Shown in pieces: positions 1 through 9,682 of a stretch of 26,023 bases of DNA. A program made the position numbers and the translations under genes. The stretch is from an uncultured Steroidobacter sp. (GTDB lineage: Bacteria > Pseudomonadota > Gammaproteobacteria > Steroidobacterales > Steroidobacteraceae): contig CAMLEO010000074.1 in NCBI GenBank assembly GCA_946478975.1, forward strand, positions 1 through 26,023, given 5' to 3'. The notes beneath the pieces were generated by a model, which was not told the origin of the DNA, did no database searches, and saw only the letters and a list, made by a program, of their open reading frames with translations. Numbering within the stretch: the stretch's first letter is position 1; every line of letters begins with the position of its first letter.

Positions 1-377
1 AATTCGATGTCGGCTTTGTCGATCTCATCCACCAGCAGCACCGGCTGCACATCGCTTTCGAACGCCTCCCACAGGCGGCCTTTGACGATGTAATTGGCGA
101 TGTCGTGCACCTTCGCCTCGCCGAGCTGCGAATCGCGCAAGCGGGACACGGCGTCGTATTCATACAAACCTTGCTGGGCCTTGGTCGTGGACTTGATGTG
201 CCAGCGGTACAGCGGCCGTTGCAGCGCTCGCGCCACTTCCTCGGCCAGCTGCGTCTTGCCCGTACCCGGCTCGCCTTTGACCAGCAGCGGACGACCGAGC
301 ACCACGGCCGCATTGACGGCCATCATCAAATCCTCGGTCACGACGTAATTGTCGGTGCCGGAGAAACGTGCGGACAT
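1..377 (-). CDS. MoxR-family AAA+ ATPase, N-terminal part (cut by window edge)
   Basis: The frame opens at an ATG at 377 and runs off the left edge after about 125 residues. Residues 35-42 read GEPGTGKT (Walker A) and residues 113-123 read VLLVDEIDKAD (Walker B, ending in the sensor-like Asp). The stretch IKSTTKAQQGLYEYD between them is typical of the MoxR subfamily usually paired with a von Willebrand A (CoxE-like) protein. MoxR ATPases are chaperone-like machines that help mature or insert metal centres and protein complexes; the client here is unknown. The gene starts 14 bases after the stop of the S45 acylase gene, on the same strand, so it is probably the last visible gene of the tkt operon. 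A G-rich stretch (CGGGGT) before the ATG is a weak ribosome site. The partner VWA gene would lie beyond the window. Confidence 0.9.
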   Translation of the reverse strand, partial: MSARFSGTDNYVVTEDLMMAVNAAVVLGRPLLVKGEPGTGKTQLAEEVARALQRPLYRWHIKSTTKAQQGLYEYDAVSRLRDSQLGEAKVHDIANYIVKGRLWEAFESDVQPVLLVDEIDKADIE

Positions 378-391
378 AGAACCCCGAGTGA

Positions 392-2791
392 TTACTTGCT
401 GGGCAGGAGCGTCAGCGTATGCCGTGCCGGCCCGGGCAACAATGGCCGCGGCTCGCCTCTGGCCCAGGCGTCGTGGCCTGCTCCGTAGAACGGCGACAAG
501 GGATGATCGACCGGGCCGCCCGGCATTTGGAAATAACCCGCCGCTTCCTGGCCCGGCGACACGACCAGGCGCTCCGACGCACCGAACGACGGGCCCTGCA
601 CACGCGGCATGAAGGAATCGCCCGACAATGGCTTCGCCGGCATGTCGAGCCAGCGCCCGATCAGCGGCACCGCGTGCGACAGCGGATGGCGCATGGCTAA
701 AGTGTTTTGTGCGCCCCAGGTGCAGCGCTTCAGCTCCGGACATTCTTCCTGCAGTTCCTTGAGCGTCTTGTCGATGGACGCGAGCAGCGCATCTTTCCAA
801 TTCGCGAAGTGCGGATCGAGCAGATGATCCGGCCGCTGCGTCACCAGCTGCCACAGCGGCGCTTCGAACTGCGCCGACGGCAGAAACTTTGTATCGGGGA
901 ATCTCGCGCGCACCGGCGCGATCAACGACTCGAATACATCTTTGCGGATCTGCAGCCGCAAAGTGCGAACGATGCGATAGCCCACGTCTTCAGCCATCGC
1001 CCGCCCGGTCCAGTCTTCGATCAACGTTCTCGCCTCGGCGCGCAGCGGCTGATCTCTCAGCGCGCGGTCGTCGAGCACTTCCAGCACCAGGTCGCGCCAG
1101 CGCATTAGAAACAATGCGCGGTCGTCGACTTGAATGTTCACCATGTCCTTGGCGCTGGCTCGTGACAACGCCAGCAGATCGTCGCGAATCTGTCCGGCGC
1201 GCGCGCCGTTGTCGTAACCACCGTCGCCGAGAAACGCCATCCAGGTTTCGACATCGATGGTGCGTGCATTCGCCGTCCACAATCGACCCGATGCGGGATC
1301 GACGATGCGCGGATATTCCTCTGGCGTACGCCAACCTTTCCAGCCGGCGTTCGGCGTGTTCCAGAGATACGGCACGGTCGAATCGTAGTCGCCGCGCACG
1401 GGCACTTGTCCCATCAGCGACCAGCCGATCCGGCCCGCCGCATCGACGGCGACAAAATTCTGCACCGGGCCGCCCGAGCGATTGGCGACTTGCAGCGCCG
1501 ACTCGACATCGCTGACCGTTTCCAGGTCGAGCATGCGCAAGTTGGTCGCCTGCGCGCGATGCGCTGTCCATGCGAGCGCGAGCGGACGACCGGCGGCGTC
1601 TTCACCGATGATCGGGCCCCAGCGCGTCATCATGACCTGCAATCGCTGCGGCTCATCATCTTTGCTTTCCAGGATCTCCTGCCGCGCTTCGAACGGCTCC
1701 GAACCTTCGGGCGTGAGATATCGTTTCGGATCGTTCGGATCGCGTTCGAGCACCACGATGTCGGTCCAGTCACCGTAGCTGTTGGTGAAGCCCCAGGCGA
1801 CCTTTCCGTTGCTGCCGACGATGAGCACCGGCAAGCCGGGCAACGTGACGCCGACCAGGTCGCGTTTCTGGTCGCCGTCCGCGTCGACGATCATGCGGGC
1901 GTGATACCAAACATGCGGCAAACGCAGGCCGAGATGCATGTCGTTGGCGAGCAGCGCTCGGTTGTCCGCCGCGTGCGTTCCGGCGACGGCCCAGCTGTTG
2001 CTGCCCAGAAATGGTCTTTCTTCGAGCGGACCGAGCGTGTGGGGAGTTGTCAGCGCCGCGCTGCTAGCTGCTCCTTTGCGCAGGCTGAAGATTTCCGGCC
2101 CCGGAATCGGTGCCGGGCGCACCGTGCTGCCCAGCATCGGCGCATCCCACTCGGTGCCGAGCGGCTCGATGAATGCAAACATCGCCGGCGGCAACACTTC
2201 GCGCAGGTGCAGACGCGCCAGCTCTTCGCCGCCGCTGGAATCGTTCAGGTTGAGATACATCGAGAACGCGACCAGCACCGAATCTTCCGGGCGCCACGGC
2301 ACGGGATCCGAGCGCAGCAGGGAATATTCCCAAGGCTTGGCGTTGGCATTCTGGAGCGCGAAGTTGACGCCTTGGGTGTAGGCATCGAGGAGTTCGCGAT
2401 CGCCGGCCGGCGCGGCGGCGATGACTTCACGAGCGACGTGACGAAAGCCATGCAAGCGCAGCTTGCGATCGGTATCGAGCACGGCGGAGCCGAGCAGCTG
2501 CGCCAGCTCTCCGGCCGCCGCCCGACGCATCAGATCCATTTGGAAATATCGATCCTGCGCGTGCGCGAAGCCGGTCGCAAAAGCCAGGTCGCGGCGAGAG
2601 CGAGCGCGAATGACTGGAGTGCCATCGGCGTCGCGTTCGATGGCGGCGGGAGCAGCGAGACTCTTGGCGACGACCTTACCGTCGATGCGCGGGACGCTGG
2701 CGTGTAGCGCGAGATACACGCCGCTGAGTCCCAGAAAGAGGACAGCGCCTCCGACAATCGCAATGTTGCGTAAGAGTCGAGAGCGCGTCAT
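392..2791 (-). CDS. Penicillin acylase family (peptidase S45) Ntn hydrolase
   Basis: The product is 799 residues, a normal length for an S45 acylase precursor. Residues about 8-30 form one hydrophobic segment (signal peptide or anchor), so the enzyme should act in the periplasm. At 261-267 the sequence FLGSNSW matches the autocleavage site; Ser264 would become the N-terminal nucleophile of the beta subunit, with the alpha chain upstream. The following ANDMHLGLRLP block and the later TANARTID and GGPVDHPLSPFY blocks are typical of the beta chain. Family members cleave amide bonds of beta-lactams, acyl-homoserine lactones or other N-acyl compounds; the substrate cannot be read from the sequence. 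The ATG at 2791 lies 9 bases after the pyk stop and the stop is 14 bases before moxR, so it appears co-transcribed with glycolytic genes. That is an unusual neighbour for this enzyme. Confidence 0.93.
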   Translation of the reverse strand: MTRSRLLRNIAIVGGAVLFLGLSGVYLALHASVPRIDGKVVAKSLAAPAAIERDADGTPVIRARSRRDLAFATGFAHAQDRYFQMDLMRRAAAGELAQLLGSAVLDTDRKLRLHGFRHVAREVIAAAPAGDRELLDAYTQGVNFALQNANAKPWEYSLLRSDPVPWRPEDSVLVAFSMYLNLNDSSGGEELARLHLREVLPPAMFAFIEPLGTEWDAPMLGSTVRPAPIPGPEIFSLRKGAASSAALTTPHTLGPLEERPFLGSNSWAVAGTHAADNRALLANDMHLGLRLPHVWYHARMIVDADGDQKRDLVGVTLPGLPVLIVGSNGKVAWGFTNSYGDWTDIVVLERDPNDPKRYLTPEGSEPFEARQEILESKDDEPQRLQVMMTRWGPIIGEDAAGRPLALAWTAHRAQATNLRMLDLETVSDVESALQVANRSGGPVQNFVAVDAAGRIGWSLMGQVPVRGDYDSTVPYLWNTPNAGWKGWRTPEEYPRIVDPASGRLWTANARTIDVETWMAFLGDGGYDNGARAGQIRDDLLALSRASAKDMVNIQVDDRALFLMRWRDLVLEVLDDRALRDQPLRAEARTLIEDWTGRAMAEDVGYRIVRTLRLQIRKDVFESLIAPVRARFPDTKFLPSAQFEAPLWQLVTQRPDHLLDPHFANWKDALLASIDKTLKELQEECPELKRCTWGAQNTLAMRHPLSHAVPLIGRWLDMPAKPLSGDSFMPRVQGPSFGASERLVVSPGQEAAGYFQMPGGPVDHPLSPFYGAGHDAWARGEPRPLLPGPARHTLTLLPSK

Positions 2792-2800
2792 CGGTCGCGA

Positions 2801-4234
2801 TCAGACTCGGACTTCGAGGATCTTCATCGCGTTGGTCTTGCCGGATACGCCGGACAGCTCACCCTTGGTGAGAATGATGCGGTCGCCCTGCTCCACCATG
2901 CCCTGCTTCAGCATCAGCTTGAAGATATCGGCGTACAGCAGCTGCGCGTTGGTGTGGGTGATGTCGAACGTCACCGGATACACACCGCGATAGAGCATGA
3001 CGCGACGGCGCGTTTCTTCGTGGCGCGTGAACGCGTAGATGGGAATGTCGGCACGAATACGCGACATCCACAACGGCGTCGAGCCCGACTCGGTCAACGC
3101 CACGATCGCCTTCACCTTCAGATGATTCGCCGTGTACATCACGGCCATCGCGATCGCTTCATCGGTCTTTTCGAAGCCGCCGCTGTCGCTGCGATGGCGC
3201 ACCGGGGTGTGCGACGACTCGTACTTCTCGGCGCCCATGATGACTTGCGACATCGTGGCCACTGCCTTCACCGGATATTTGCCCACGGCGCTCTCGCCGG
3301 AGAGCATCACCGCATCGGTGCCGTCCATCACGGCGTTCGCGATGTCCGACACTTCGGCGCGCGTCGGCACCGGGTTGTGAATCATCGATTCCATCATCTG
3401 CGTCGCGGTGATCACGACGCGATTGCGTTTGCGACACGCGGCGATGATGTGTTTCTGCAAGCCGGTCAATTCCGCGTAACCGACTTCGACGCCGAGATCG
3501 CCACGCGCCACCATCACGGCGTCGCTGGCCATGATGATGCGATCCAGGTTGACCAGCGCTTCGCTGCGCTCGATCTTCGCGACCAGGTGGCCGTGGCCAC
3601 CTTCCTTGCGCAGCAGATGACGCGCTTCGTCCATGTCGCTGCCATCGCGAGCAAACGACACGGCCAGATAATCCACACCGAGCTCGGCCGCGAGCTTGAT
3701 GTGCTCACGATCCTGGTCGGTCAACGCGCCGGCGGTGAGACCGCCGCCTTGTTTGTTGATGCCTTTGTTATCGGACAGCTCGCCGCCGACGATGATGCGC
3801 GTACGAATGCGCGGACCGTCGACATCGGTTACCTCGAGAACGATCAAGCCGTCGTTCAACAACAGCGTGTCGCCCGCCCGCACATCATTGGGCAGATTTT
3901 TATAAGCGACGCCGACCGACTGCTGCGTGCCGGCCTTTTTCTCCAGCGACACATCGAGCGTGAAGGTCTCGCCTTCGTTCAAGAACACTTTGCCTTCGAC
4001 GAACCGGTCGATGCGAATCTTCGGGCCCTGCAGGTCGCCGAGCACGGCGACCCACTTGCCGGCCTGCTCCGCCACTTCGCGCACCATCTGCACGCGCTTG
4101 GCGTGCGCCGCCGCTTCACCGTGGGAGAAATTCACGCGCACCACGTCGGCGCCGGCGCGGATCATTTCCCCCAGCACCTTGGGGTTATCGGTAGCCGGTC
4201 CGAGCGTGGTCAGAATTTTGGTGCGACGGAGCAT
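2801..4234 (-). CDS. pyk: Pyruvate kinase
   Basis: This 477-residue protein converts phosphoenolpyruvate and ADP to pyruvate and ATP, the last step of glycolysis. It begins MLRRTKILTTLGPATDNP and carries VRVNFSHG near residue 33, DLQGPKIRI near 67, the active-site block VAKIERSEAL (Lys220 and the metal ligand Glu222), MVARGDLGVE at 241-250 and ATQMMESM near 287. Length and motif order match a complete bacterial type. The frame stays open far upstream, but that part overlaps pgk in another frame and is not conserved. The ATG at 4234 is preceded by GAGGT at good spacing and is the right start. It begins 16 bases after the pgk stop, in the order tkt-gap-pgk-pyk seen in several proteobacteria. 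A fructose-bisphosphate aldolase gene often follows; here the acylase does. Confidence 0.97.
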   Translation of the reverse strand: MLRRTKILTTLGPATDNPKVLGEMIRAGADVVRVNFSHGEAAAHAKRVQMVREVAEQAGKWVAVLGDLQGPKIRIDRFVEGKVFLNEGETFTLDVSLEKKAGTQQSVGVAYKNLPNDVRAGDTLLLNDGLIVLEVTDVDGPRIRTRIIVGGELSDNKGINKQGGGLTAGALTDQDREHIKLAAELGVDYLAVSFARDGSDMDEARHLLRKEGGHGHLVAKIERSEALVNLDRIIMASDAVMVARGDLGVEVGYAELTGLQKHIIAACRKRNRVVITATQMMESMIHNPVPTRAEVSDIANAVMDGTDAVMLSGESAVGKYPVKAVATMSQVIMGAEKYESSHTPVRHRSDSGGFEKTDEAIAMAVMYTANHLKVKAIVALTESGSTPLWMSRIRADIPIYAFTRHEETRRRVMLYRGVYPVTFDITHTNAQLLYADIFKLMLKQGMVEQGDRIILTKGELSGVSGKTNAMKILEVRV

Positions 4235-4250
4235 TGAGACCTCAAATAGA

Positions 4251-5411
4251 TTATTTACTGCGTTCTTCGAGCACGGCGACGGCGGGCAGCTTTTTGCCTT
4301 CCAGGAATTCCAGGAACGCGCCGCCGCCGGTGGAGATATAGGAAATATCGTCTTCGACCCGATATTTCTCGATGGCCGCCAGCGTGTCGCCGCCGCCCGC
4401 GATCGAAAAGGCGGAGCTCTTGGCAATGGCTTGGGCCAGCGTGCGCGTGCCTTCGCCGAACTGATCGAACTCGAACACGCCGACCGGGCCGTTCCACACG
4501 ATCGTGCCCGCATCGGAGAAGCTACGCGCGAAACGCTCCGCGGTATCCGGACCGATGTCCAGAATCATTTCGTCGGCCTGCACTTTGTTCACAGGCTTCA
4601 CGTCCGCTTCGGCGTTGGCGGAGAATTCCTTACCAACCACCACGTCGGTGGGCAGCGGAATCTTCACGTTCAGCTCGGCAGAGCGCTTCAACAAGCCCTT
4701 GGCGATATCGATCATGTCGGTCTCGACCAGCGACTTGCCGATCTGATGACCCTGCGCGGCCAGGAATGTATTGGCGATGCCGCCGCCGACGATGAGCATG
4801 TCGACCTTGGTCAGCAGGCTTTCCAGCACGGTGAGCTTGGTGGAAACCTTCGAGCCGGCGACGATCGCGATCAGCGGCCGCTTGGGTTTTTCCAGCGCCG
4901 TTTCCAGCGCCACCAGCTCGTTCACCAGCAACGGACCGGCGCACGCCACCTTGGCGAACTTCGCGACACCGTGCGTGCTCGCTTCAGCACGATGCGCGGT
5001 GCCGAACGCGTCCATCACGAACACGTCGCACAGCGCGGCCATTTTCTTGGCCAGATCTTCCTTGTCCTTTTTCTCGCCCTTGTTGAAGCGCACGTTTTCG
5101 AGCAGCACCACTTCGCCAGGGGCAGCGACGACTCCCTCTAGCCAGTGCTTTTCGAAACGCACTTTGTAGCCGAGCAATTCGGACAATCGCTGCGCCACCG
5201 GCGCGAGCGAGAACTCTTCGTCGTATACGCCTTCTTCCGGACGGCCCAGGTGCGACATGACGAGCACGCGCGCGCCCGCTTCCTTCGCCGCCTGGATCGT
5301 CGGCAGCGACGCGCGAATGCGCGCGTCGCTGGTCACAACACCATCCTTCACCGGCACGTTCAGATCCTCGCGGATCAGCACGCGCTTGTCGCGCAGGTCG
5401 AGATCGACCAT
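4251..5411 (-). CDS. pgk: Phosphoglycerate kinase
   Basis: The 386-residue protein transfers phosphate from 1,3-bisphosphoglycerate to ADP in the cytoplasm. It starts [20 protein letters not shown], the usual opening of the family, followed by SHLGRP at 53-58, [11 protein letters not shown] near 103, the nucleotide-site block [13 protein letters not shown] near 188 and the conserved AGGGDTLAA near 338. Two starts are possible. The ATG at 5411 has GGGGGAG 8 bases upstream and gives the length of the E. coli enzyme. An in-frame ATG at 5456 would add 15 low-complexity residues ([11 protein letters not shown] and so on) and would lie only 2 bases after the gap stop. I prefer 5411 because of the stronger ribosome site and the family length, but 5456 is not excluded. 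Confidence 0.96.
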   Translation of the reverse strand: MVDLDLRDKRVLIREDLNVPVKDGVVTSDARIRASLPTIQAAKEAGARVLVMSHLGRPEEGVYDEEFSLAPVAQRLSELLGYKVRFEKHWLEGVVAAPGEVVLLENVRFNKGEKKDKEDLAKKMAALCDVFVMDAFGTAHRAEASTHGVAKFAKVACAGPLLVNELVALETALEKPKRPLIAIVAGSKVSTKLTVLESLLTKVDMLIVGGGIANTFLAAQGHQIGKSLVETDMIDIAKGLLKRSAELNVKIPLPTDVVVGKEFSANAEADVKPVNKVQADEMILDIGPDTAERFARSFSDAGTIVWNGPVGVFEFDQFGEGTRTLAQAIAKSSAFSIAGGGDTLAAIEKYRVEDDISYISTGGGAFLEFLEGKKLPAVAVLEERSK

Positions 5412-5458
5412 GCGCTTGACTCCCCCTGTGCTCGTCCCAGCTCCGGTGGTCGTCATAG

Positions 5459-6472
5459 TCAGCTCGCCTTCGACCACGCGAGCGCCGTGTCGAGCATGCG
5501 GTTGGAGAAGCCCCACTCGTTGTCGTACCACGAGCACACTTTCACCAGCGTGCCGTCGATGACCTTGGTCATGGTCGCATCGTAAGTCGACGAGGCCGGG
5601 TCATGATTGAAGTCGACCGACACCAGCGGGCCGTCGCTGTACGCGAGGATGCCCTTGAGCGCGCCGTTCGAAGCTTCTTTCATCAGCGTGTTGATCTCTT
5701 CCGCCGAGGTCGCGCGCTTGGCGATGAAGCTCAGGTCGACCAAAGAAACATTGATGGTCGGCACGCGCACCGCGAAGCCGTCCAGCTTGCCGTTCAATTC
5801 CGGCAGCACCAGGCCGACCGCAGCCGCGGCCCCGGTCTTGGTCGGGATCATCGACTGAGTCGCAGAACGCGCGCGACGCAGATCCTTGTGGAACACGTCG
5901 GTGAGCACCTGGTCGTTGGTGTAGGAGTGAATGGTGGTCATCACGCCCGACACGATGCCGATCTTGTCGTGCAACACCTTGGCCAGCGGCGCCAGGCAGT
6001 TGGTCGTGCACGAAGCATTGGAAATGACGGTGTGGCTGGACTTGAGCGTGTTGTGATTCACGCCGTAAACGATCGTGGCATCCACGTCCTTTTCGCCGGG
6101 CGCGGAAATCATCACTTTCTTCGCGCCGCCTTGCAGGTGCAGCCCGGCCTTGGCCTTGCTGGTGAACAAGCCGGTGCATTCGAACACCACGTCGACGCCC
6201 AGCTGGCCCCACGGCAGCTTGGCCGGATCACGTTCGGCGAGCACCTTGATGCGATCGCCGTTGACGACCATCGAGTCGCCGTCGACTTTCACTTCACCGC
6301 TGAATTTGCCGTGCACGGTGTCGTAACGCGTCAGGTGCGCGTTGGTCTGCGCGTCGCCGAGGTCGTTGAGCGCGACGATCTGAATGTCTTTGGTGCGGTT
6401 CGCTTCGTACAGCGCGCGCAGGATGTTACGACCGATGCGTCCGTAGCCGTTGATACCAACTTTGATGGGCAT
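5459..6472 (-). CDS. gap: Glyceraldehyde-3-phosphate dehydrogenase, type I
   Basis: This is a 337-residue NAD-type GAPDH that oxidises glyceraldehyde 3-phosphate to 1,3-bisphosphoglycerate. The N-terminal Rossmann motif is [12 protein letters not shown] at 5-16. The catalytic Cys155 sits in [17 protein letters not shown], and the C-terminal [13 protein letters not shown] block is present. The NDLGD segment after the second beta strand carries the Asp expected for NAD preference. The sequence looks more like GapA than erythrose-4-phosphate dehydrogenase, although both families share the fold. Its ATG has GAGGT 10 bases upstream and lies 21 bases after the tkt stop. Pgk follows at once, so successive enzymes of the pathway are made together. 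Confidence 0.97.
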   Translation of the reverse strand: MPIKVGINGYGRIGRNILRALYEANRTKDIQIVALNDLGDAQTNAHLTRYDTVHGKFSGEVKVDGDSMVVNGDRIKVLAERDPAKLPWGQLGVDVVFECTGLFTSKAKAGLHLQGGAKKVMISAPGEKDVDATIVYGVNHNTLKSSHTVISNASCTTNCLAPLAKVLHDKIGIVSGVMTTIHSYTNDQVLTDVFHKDLRRARSATQSMIPTKTGAAAAVGLVLPELNGKLDGFAVRVPTINVSLVDLSFIAKRATSAEEINTLMKEASNGALKGILAYSDGPLVSVDFNHDPASSTYDATMTKVIDGTLVKVCSWYDNEWGFSNRMLDTALAWSKAS

Positions 6473-6493
6473 TGCTCGTTACCTCGTTAGAAA

Positions 6494-8512
6494 TCACTGC
6501 AGCAGCTTGGACACGGTGCGGACGACATTGTCCGCCGTGAAACCGAAGTGCTTGAACAAATCCTTGCCGACGCCGGAGGCGCCGAATGATGTCATGCCGA
6601 TGATCGCGCCACGCCCGCCTCTATCAGACGTGGTCACGTAGCGATACCAGGTCTCGGTCGCGGCCGCCTCGATGGCAACTCGCACCTCGACCGAGCGCGG
6701 CAGCACTTGCTCGCGATACGTCTCATCCTGCGCTTCGAACACGTTCGTGCTCGGCATGGAGACTACGCGCACTCGCTTGCCGTTCTGTTGCAACTGTCCG
6801 GCCGCTTCCACCGCGATGCCGACTTCGGAGCCGGTCGCGATCAAGATGACTTCGGGCGTGCCTTCGCAATCTTTCAACACGTAACCGCCGCGACGAATAT
6901 CAGCAATCTGCTGCGCACTGCGCGGCTGCGGCGGCAACGCCTGGCGAGTAAGCGCCAGCGTCGACGGGCCGTTGCGACGCTCGATGGCATCCGCCCAGGC
7001 GACCGCTGTTTCCGTCGTATCGCACGGACGCCACACCGTCATGTTCGGAATGATGCGCAGGCTCGGCAGATGCTCGACCGGCTGGTGCGTCGGACCGTCC
7101 TCGCCCAAGCCGATGGAGTCGTGAGTCATCACGTAGATCACGCGCTGTTTCATCAGCGCCGACATGCGCATGCCGTTGCGGGCGTAATCCGAGAACACCA
7201 GGAACGTGCCACCGTAAGGAATGAAGCCGCCGTGCAGGGCGATGCCGTTCATGATCGCGGCCATGCCGAACTCGCGCACGCCGTAATGCAGATAATTGCC
7301 GGACGGATCTGCGCCGGTGATGGAACGCGAGTCCTTGCGATTGGTGTTGTTCGATCCGGTGAGGTCGGCGGAGCCCCCGAGCAGTTCCGGCAGACCCGGG
7401 CCGAACGCATTCAGCGTCGCTTGCGAGGACTGGCGGGTCGCGAGCGGCTTGCTGTCCTGTGCGACCGTCTCGATGAACTTGCGCGCGACTTCCGGCCACG
7501 AAGCCGGCAACTCGTCGCCCTGACGACGTTCGAATTCAGCCGCGAGCTCGGGAAACTTCGCTTTATAAGCGTTGAAGCGCGACTGCCACTCGGCTTCACG
7601 CTTCGATCCCTTCTGGCGCGCGTCCCAGCCGGCGCGAATCTCGTCGGGAATCACGAACGGCTCGTAGTTCCAGCCCAGGTTCTTGCGAGTCGCAGCGACT
7701 TCATCGGCACCCAGCGCCGCGCCGTGCGTGGCTTCGGTGCCCTGCTTGTTCGGCGAGCCCCAGCCAATGATGGTCTTGCAACAGATCAGCGTCGGCTTAT
7801 CCGTTTGCGCGACCGCGGCCGCAATCGCCTTTTCGATGGCCTGCGGATCGTGGCCGTCGACATTCGGCACCACGTGCCAGCCATACGCTTCGAAGCGCTT
7901 CGGCGTGTCGTCGGTGAACCAGTCGTGCACTTCGCCGTCGATGGAGATGCCGTTGTCGTCGTAGAACGCGACCAGCTTGCCGAGCTTCAACGTACCGGCG
8001 AGCGAGCAGGCTTCATGCGACACACCTTCCATCAAGCAACCGTCGCCGAGAAACACCCAGGTGCGGTGATCGACCACATCGAAGCCGGGCCGATTGAACT
8101 GGCTCGCGAGCAGCTTTTCCGCGAGCGCCATGCCGACTGCATTCGCCAGCCCCTGGCCCAGCGGACCGGTCGTGGTCTCGATGCCCAGGTGCAGATCGTG
8201 CTCGGGATGGCCGGCCGTATGTGAGCCGAGCTGACGAAACGACTTGAGGTCGTCGATTTGCAACGGGTAGCCGGTGAGGTGCAGGAGCGAGTACAACAGC
8301 ATCGAGCCGTGACCGTTCGACACCACGAAGCGGTCGCGGTCGGCCCATCGAGGATTACCGGGATTGTGCTTGAGATGATCGTTCCACAACACTTCGGCGA
8401 TGTCCGCCATGCCCATCGGCATGCCGGGATGGCCGGAGTTGGCTTTTTGCACGGCATCCATCGCCAGGGCGCGAATGGCATTGGCAAGTTGCCGGCGTTG
8501 CGATGTCTGCAT
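6494..8512 (-). CDS. tkt: Transketolase
   Basis: The 672-residue protein is a full-length transketolase that moves two-carbon ketol units between sugar phosphates, using thiamine diphosphate. It opens with the conserved block [20 protein letters not shown]. Further marks are [16 protein letters not shown] near 67, the thiamine-diphosphate motif GDGCLMEG at 156-163 ending with the Asn near 187, and the C-terminal [20 protein letters not shown] block that carries the pyrimidine-domain Glu. It is the first gene of the minus-strand operon leading to gap, pgk and pyk. The only place for its promoter is the intergenic stretch shared with cpdA. The ATG at 8512 has a short AAGG-type ribosome site upstream. 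Confidence 0.97.
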   Translation of the reverse strand: MQTSQRRQLANAIRALAMDAVQKANSGHPGMPMGMADIAEVLWNDHLKHNPGNPRWADRDRFVVSNGHGSMLLYSLLHLTGYPLQIDDLKSFRQLGSHTAGHPEHDLHLGIETTTGPLGQGLANAVGMALAEKLLASQFNRPGFDVVDHRTWVFLGDGCLMEGVSHEACSLAGTLKLGKLVAFYDDNGISIDGEVHDWFTDDTPKRFEAYGWHVVPNVDGHDPQAIEKAIAAAVAQTDKPTLICCKTIIGWGSPNKQGTEATHGAALGADEVAATRKNLGWNYEPFVIPDEIRAGWDARQKGSKREAEWQSRFNAYKAKFPELAAEFERRQGDELPASWPEVARKFIETVAQDSKPLATRQSSQATLNAFGPGLPELLGGSADLTGSNNTNRKDSRSITGADPSGNYLHYGVREFGMAAIMNGIALHGGFIPYGGTFLVFSDYARNGMRMSALMKQRVIYVMTHDSIGLGEDGPTHQPVEHLPSLRIIPNMTVWRPCDTTETAVAWADAIERRNGPSTLALTRQALPPQPRSAQQIADIRRGGYVLKDCEGTPEVILIATGSEVGIAVEAAGQLQQNGKRVRVVSMPSTNVFEAQDETYREQVLPRSVEVRVAIEAAATETWYRYVTTSDRGGRGAIIGMTSFGASGVGKDLFKHFGFTADNVVRTVSKLLQ

Positions 8513-8836
8513 CAGAAGCCTTCTCTAGTGAAATATGGGCGGCGAAAGAGCGGAGGAGAGCACTTGCGGCGGCGCGCCGGAAGGCCGCGCATTTTGGACT
8601 ATGGGGCGAGGTCGGGCAAATACAGATTCCGCTCGCGAGCGCCGGAACCGCAGTCACCATGGCACGTTTTCATGGTGGTGGCGGCCCCCGACTTTGTGTG
8701 AGACGACGCCCAAAACCTGGAAGCCCGAGCATCCCCGAGCCATGCGATTAGACGCTGGTCACCTTTTCCGTCGGCCCCCATTGCTAGGATCGCTGCAGCG
8801 TTCCTGCACCATTATGTAGCGAGACGAAGCCGCGCG
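8513..8836. promoter_or_regulatory. Divergent intergenic region between tkt and cpdA
   Basis: These 324 bases separate two genes that are read away from each other and must hold promoters for both. Short open frames cross it but have no ribosome site or family resemblance. I see no convincing -35/-10 pair for tkt. For cpdA a weak CATTAT hexamer lies at 8810-8815, without a matching -35. Two inverted repeats stand out: a stem TTCCG/CGGAA at 8627-8647 closing on a GCTCGCGAGC palindrome, and CACCATG/CATGGTG at 8655-8677. Neither is followed by a T tract, so they fit operators or a leader structure better than terminators. Confidence 0.5.
8655..8677. repeat. Inverted repeat in the tkt/cpdA intergenic region
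   Basis: CACCATG at 8655-8661 and CATGGTG at 8671-8677 are perfect 7-base arms around a 9-base spacer. The site is about 145 bases upstream of tkt and 160 upstream of cpdA. The two-turn geometry (16 bases between arm starts) would suit a dimeric regulator, but no regulator can be named. Confidence 0.4.
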
Positions 8837-9646
8837 ATGCAATCGGTCCGCCTCATTCAGTTCAGCGACCTGCACCTGTTCGGTGAAGCGGACGGCCGCC
8901 TGCGTGGCGTGGCGACGCTGCCGGCGCTGCAAGCCGCCGTTGCCGACGCGCAGCGTCGCAGCCATCGTGCCGAAGGCATCCTGCTGACCGGCGATCTGGT
9001 TCAGGACGATCCCAACGGTTATCGCTGGGTGCGCCAGGTGTTCGGCGCGTCCCAGGTGCCGGTGCTGTGCCTGTCCGGCAATCACGATCTGCCGGATCAC
9101 ATGCGCGCGTCGCTGCGAGGCGCGCCGTTCAAGATCGGCGGCCACACCGAGTTCGGTCGCTGGCTGGTGGTGATGCTGGACTCGTGGATTCAGCACGACG
9201 CCGGCGGCCGCATCGGCGCCGCGCAGCTCGACTACCTGCGCGATGTGTTGCGCACCCACCGCAATCATCACGTGCTCGTGTCCCTGCACCACCATCCGAT
9301 TTCCATGCACAGCGCGTGGCTCGACCAGGTCGGGCTGTACGACGCGGACGAATTCATGAACATCGTGCGCCAGCATTCCAACGTGCGCGGCGTGCTGTGG
9401 GGCCACGTGCATCAGTCGCTCGACAGCTTCATCCATGGCGTGCGCTTCATGGCGACGCCCGCCACCTGCGCGCAGTTCGTGCCCGGCAGCGCCGATTTCG
9501 CGATCGACGATCGTCCGCCCGGCTATCGCGTGCTGGAGCTGATGCCCGACGGCACCATCGCCACCGAGGTGTGCTGGCTGGAAACGTATGCTCAGGCCGG
9601 CAATCCCCTCGCTGCCCAAGTCCTCACTCAAGACAGCGCCGCTTAA
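8837..9646 (+). CDS. cpdA: Class III cyclic-AMP phosphodiesterase (CpdA/Icc-like metallophosphoesterase)
   Basis: The 269-residue protein has every metal-binding motif of the calcineurin-like phosphoesterases: DLH at 11-13, TGDLVQD from 51, GNHD at 81-84, the HHH at 151-153 and GHVH at 189-192. The order, the length and the insertion pattern match CpdA, which hydrolyses 3',5'-cAMP and so dampens CRP signalling. Related enzymes of the family can act on other cyclic nucleotides or phosphodiesters, so the exact substrate is inferred. It has no signal peptide and should be cytoplasmic. The gene diverges from tkt and is followed 36 bases later by the TraB/GumN gene on the same strand. Confidence 0.93.
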   Translation: MQSVRLIQFSDLHLFGEADGRLRGVATLPALQAAVADAQRRSHRAEGILLTGDLVQDDPNGYRWVRQVFGASQVPVLCLSGNHDLPDHMRASLRGAPFKIGGHTEFGRWLVVMLDSWIQHDAGGRIGAAQLDYLRDVLRTHRNHHVLVSLHHHPISMHSAWLDQVGLYDADEFMNIVRQHSNVRGVLWGHVHQSLDSFIHGVRFMATPATCAQFVPGSADFAIDDRPPGYRVLELMPDGTIATEVCWLETYAQAGNPLAAQVLTQDSAA

Positions 9647-9682
9647 AGTGTTACCCTGCCGTCCCTACCCAAAGGGACTGCA

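Noticed and set aside
1..5. Window begins AATTC, as if cut at EcoRI
   Set aside because: The bases fit the codons of the conserved Ile-Glu-Phe in MoxR, so a natural sequence explains them. It may be a clone end, but nothing at the other end supports that.
1406..2707. 433-residue plus-strand open frame opposite the acylase gene
   Set aside because: Same reasons: composition of an antisense shadow, and the acylase motifs on the other strand are intact.
2954..4237. Long plus-strand open frame opposite pyruvate kinase
   Set aside because: Its product is His/Arg-rich with no family motif, and it mirrors the codon use of pyk. Pyk itself is certain.
8694..8716. CRP/cAMP binding site (TGTGTGAGACGACG) before cpdA
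   Set aside because: Only the left half-site matches; the right half lacks TCACA.
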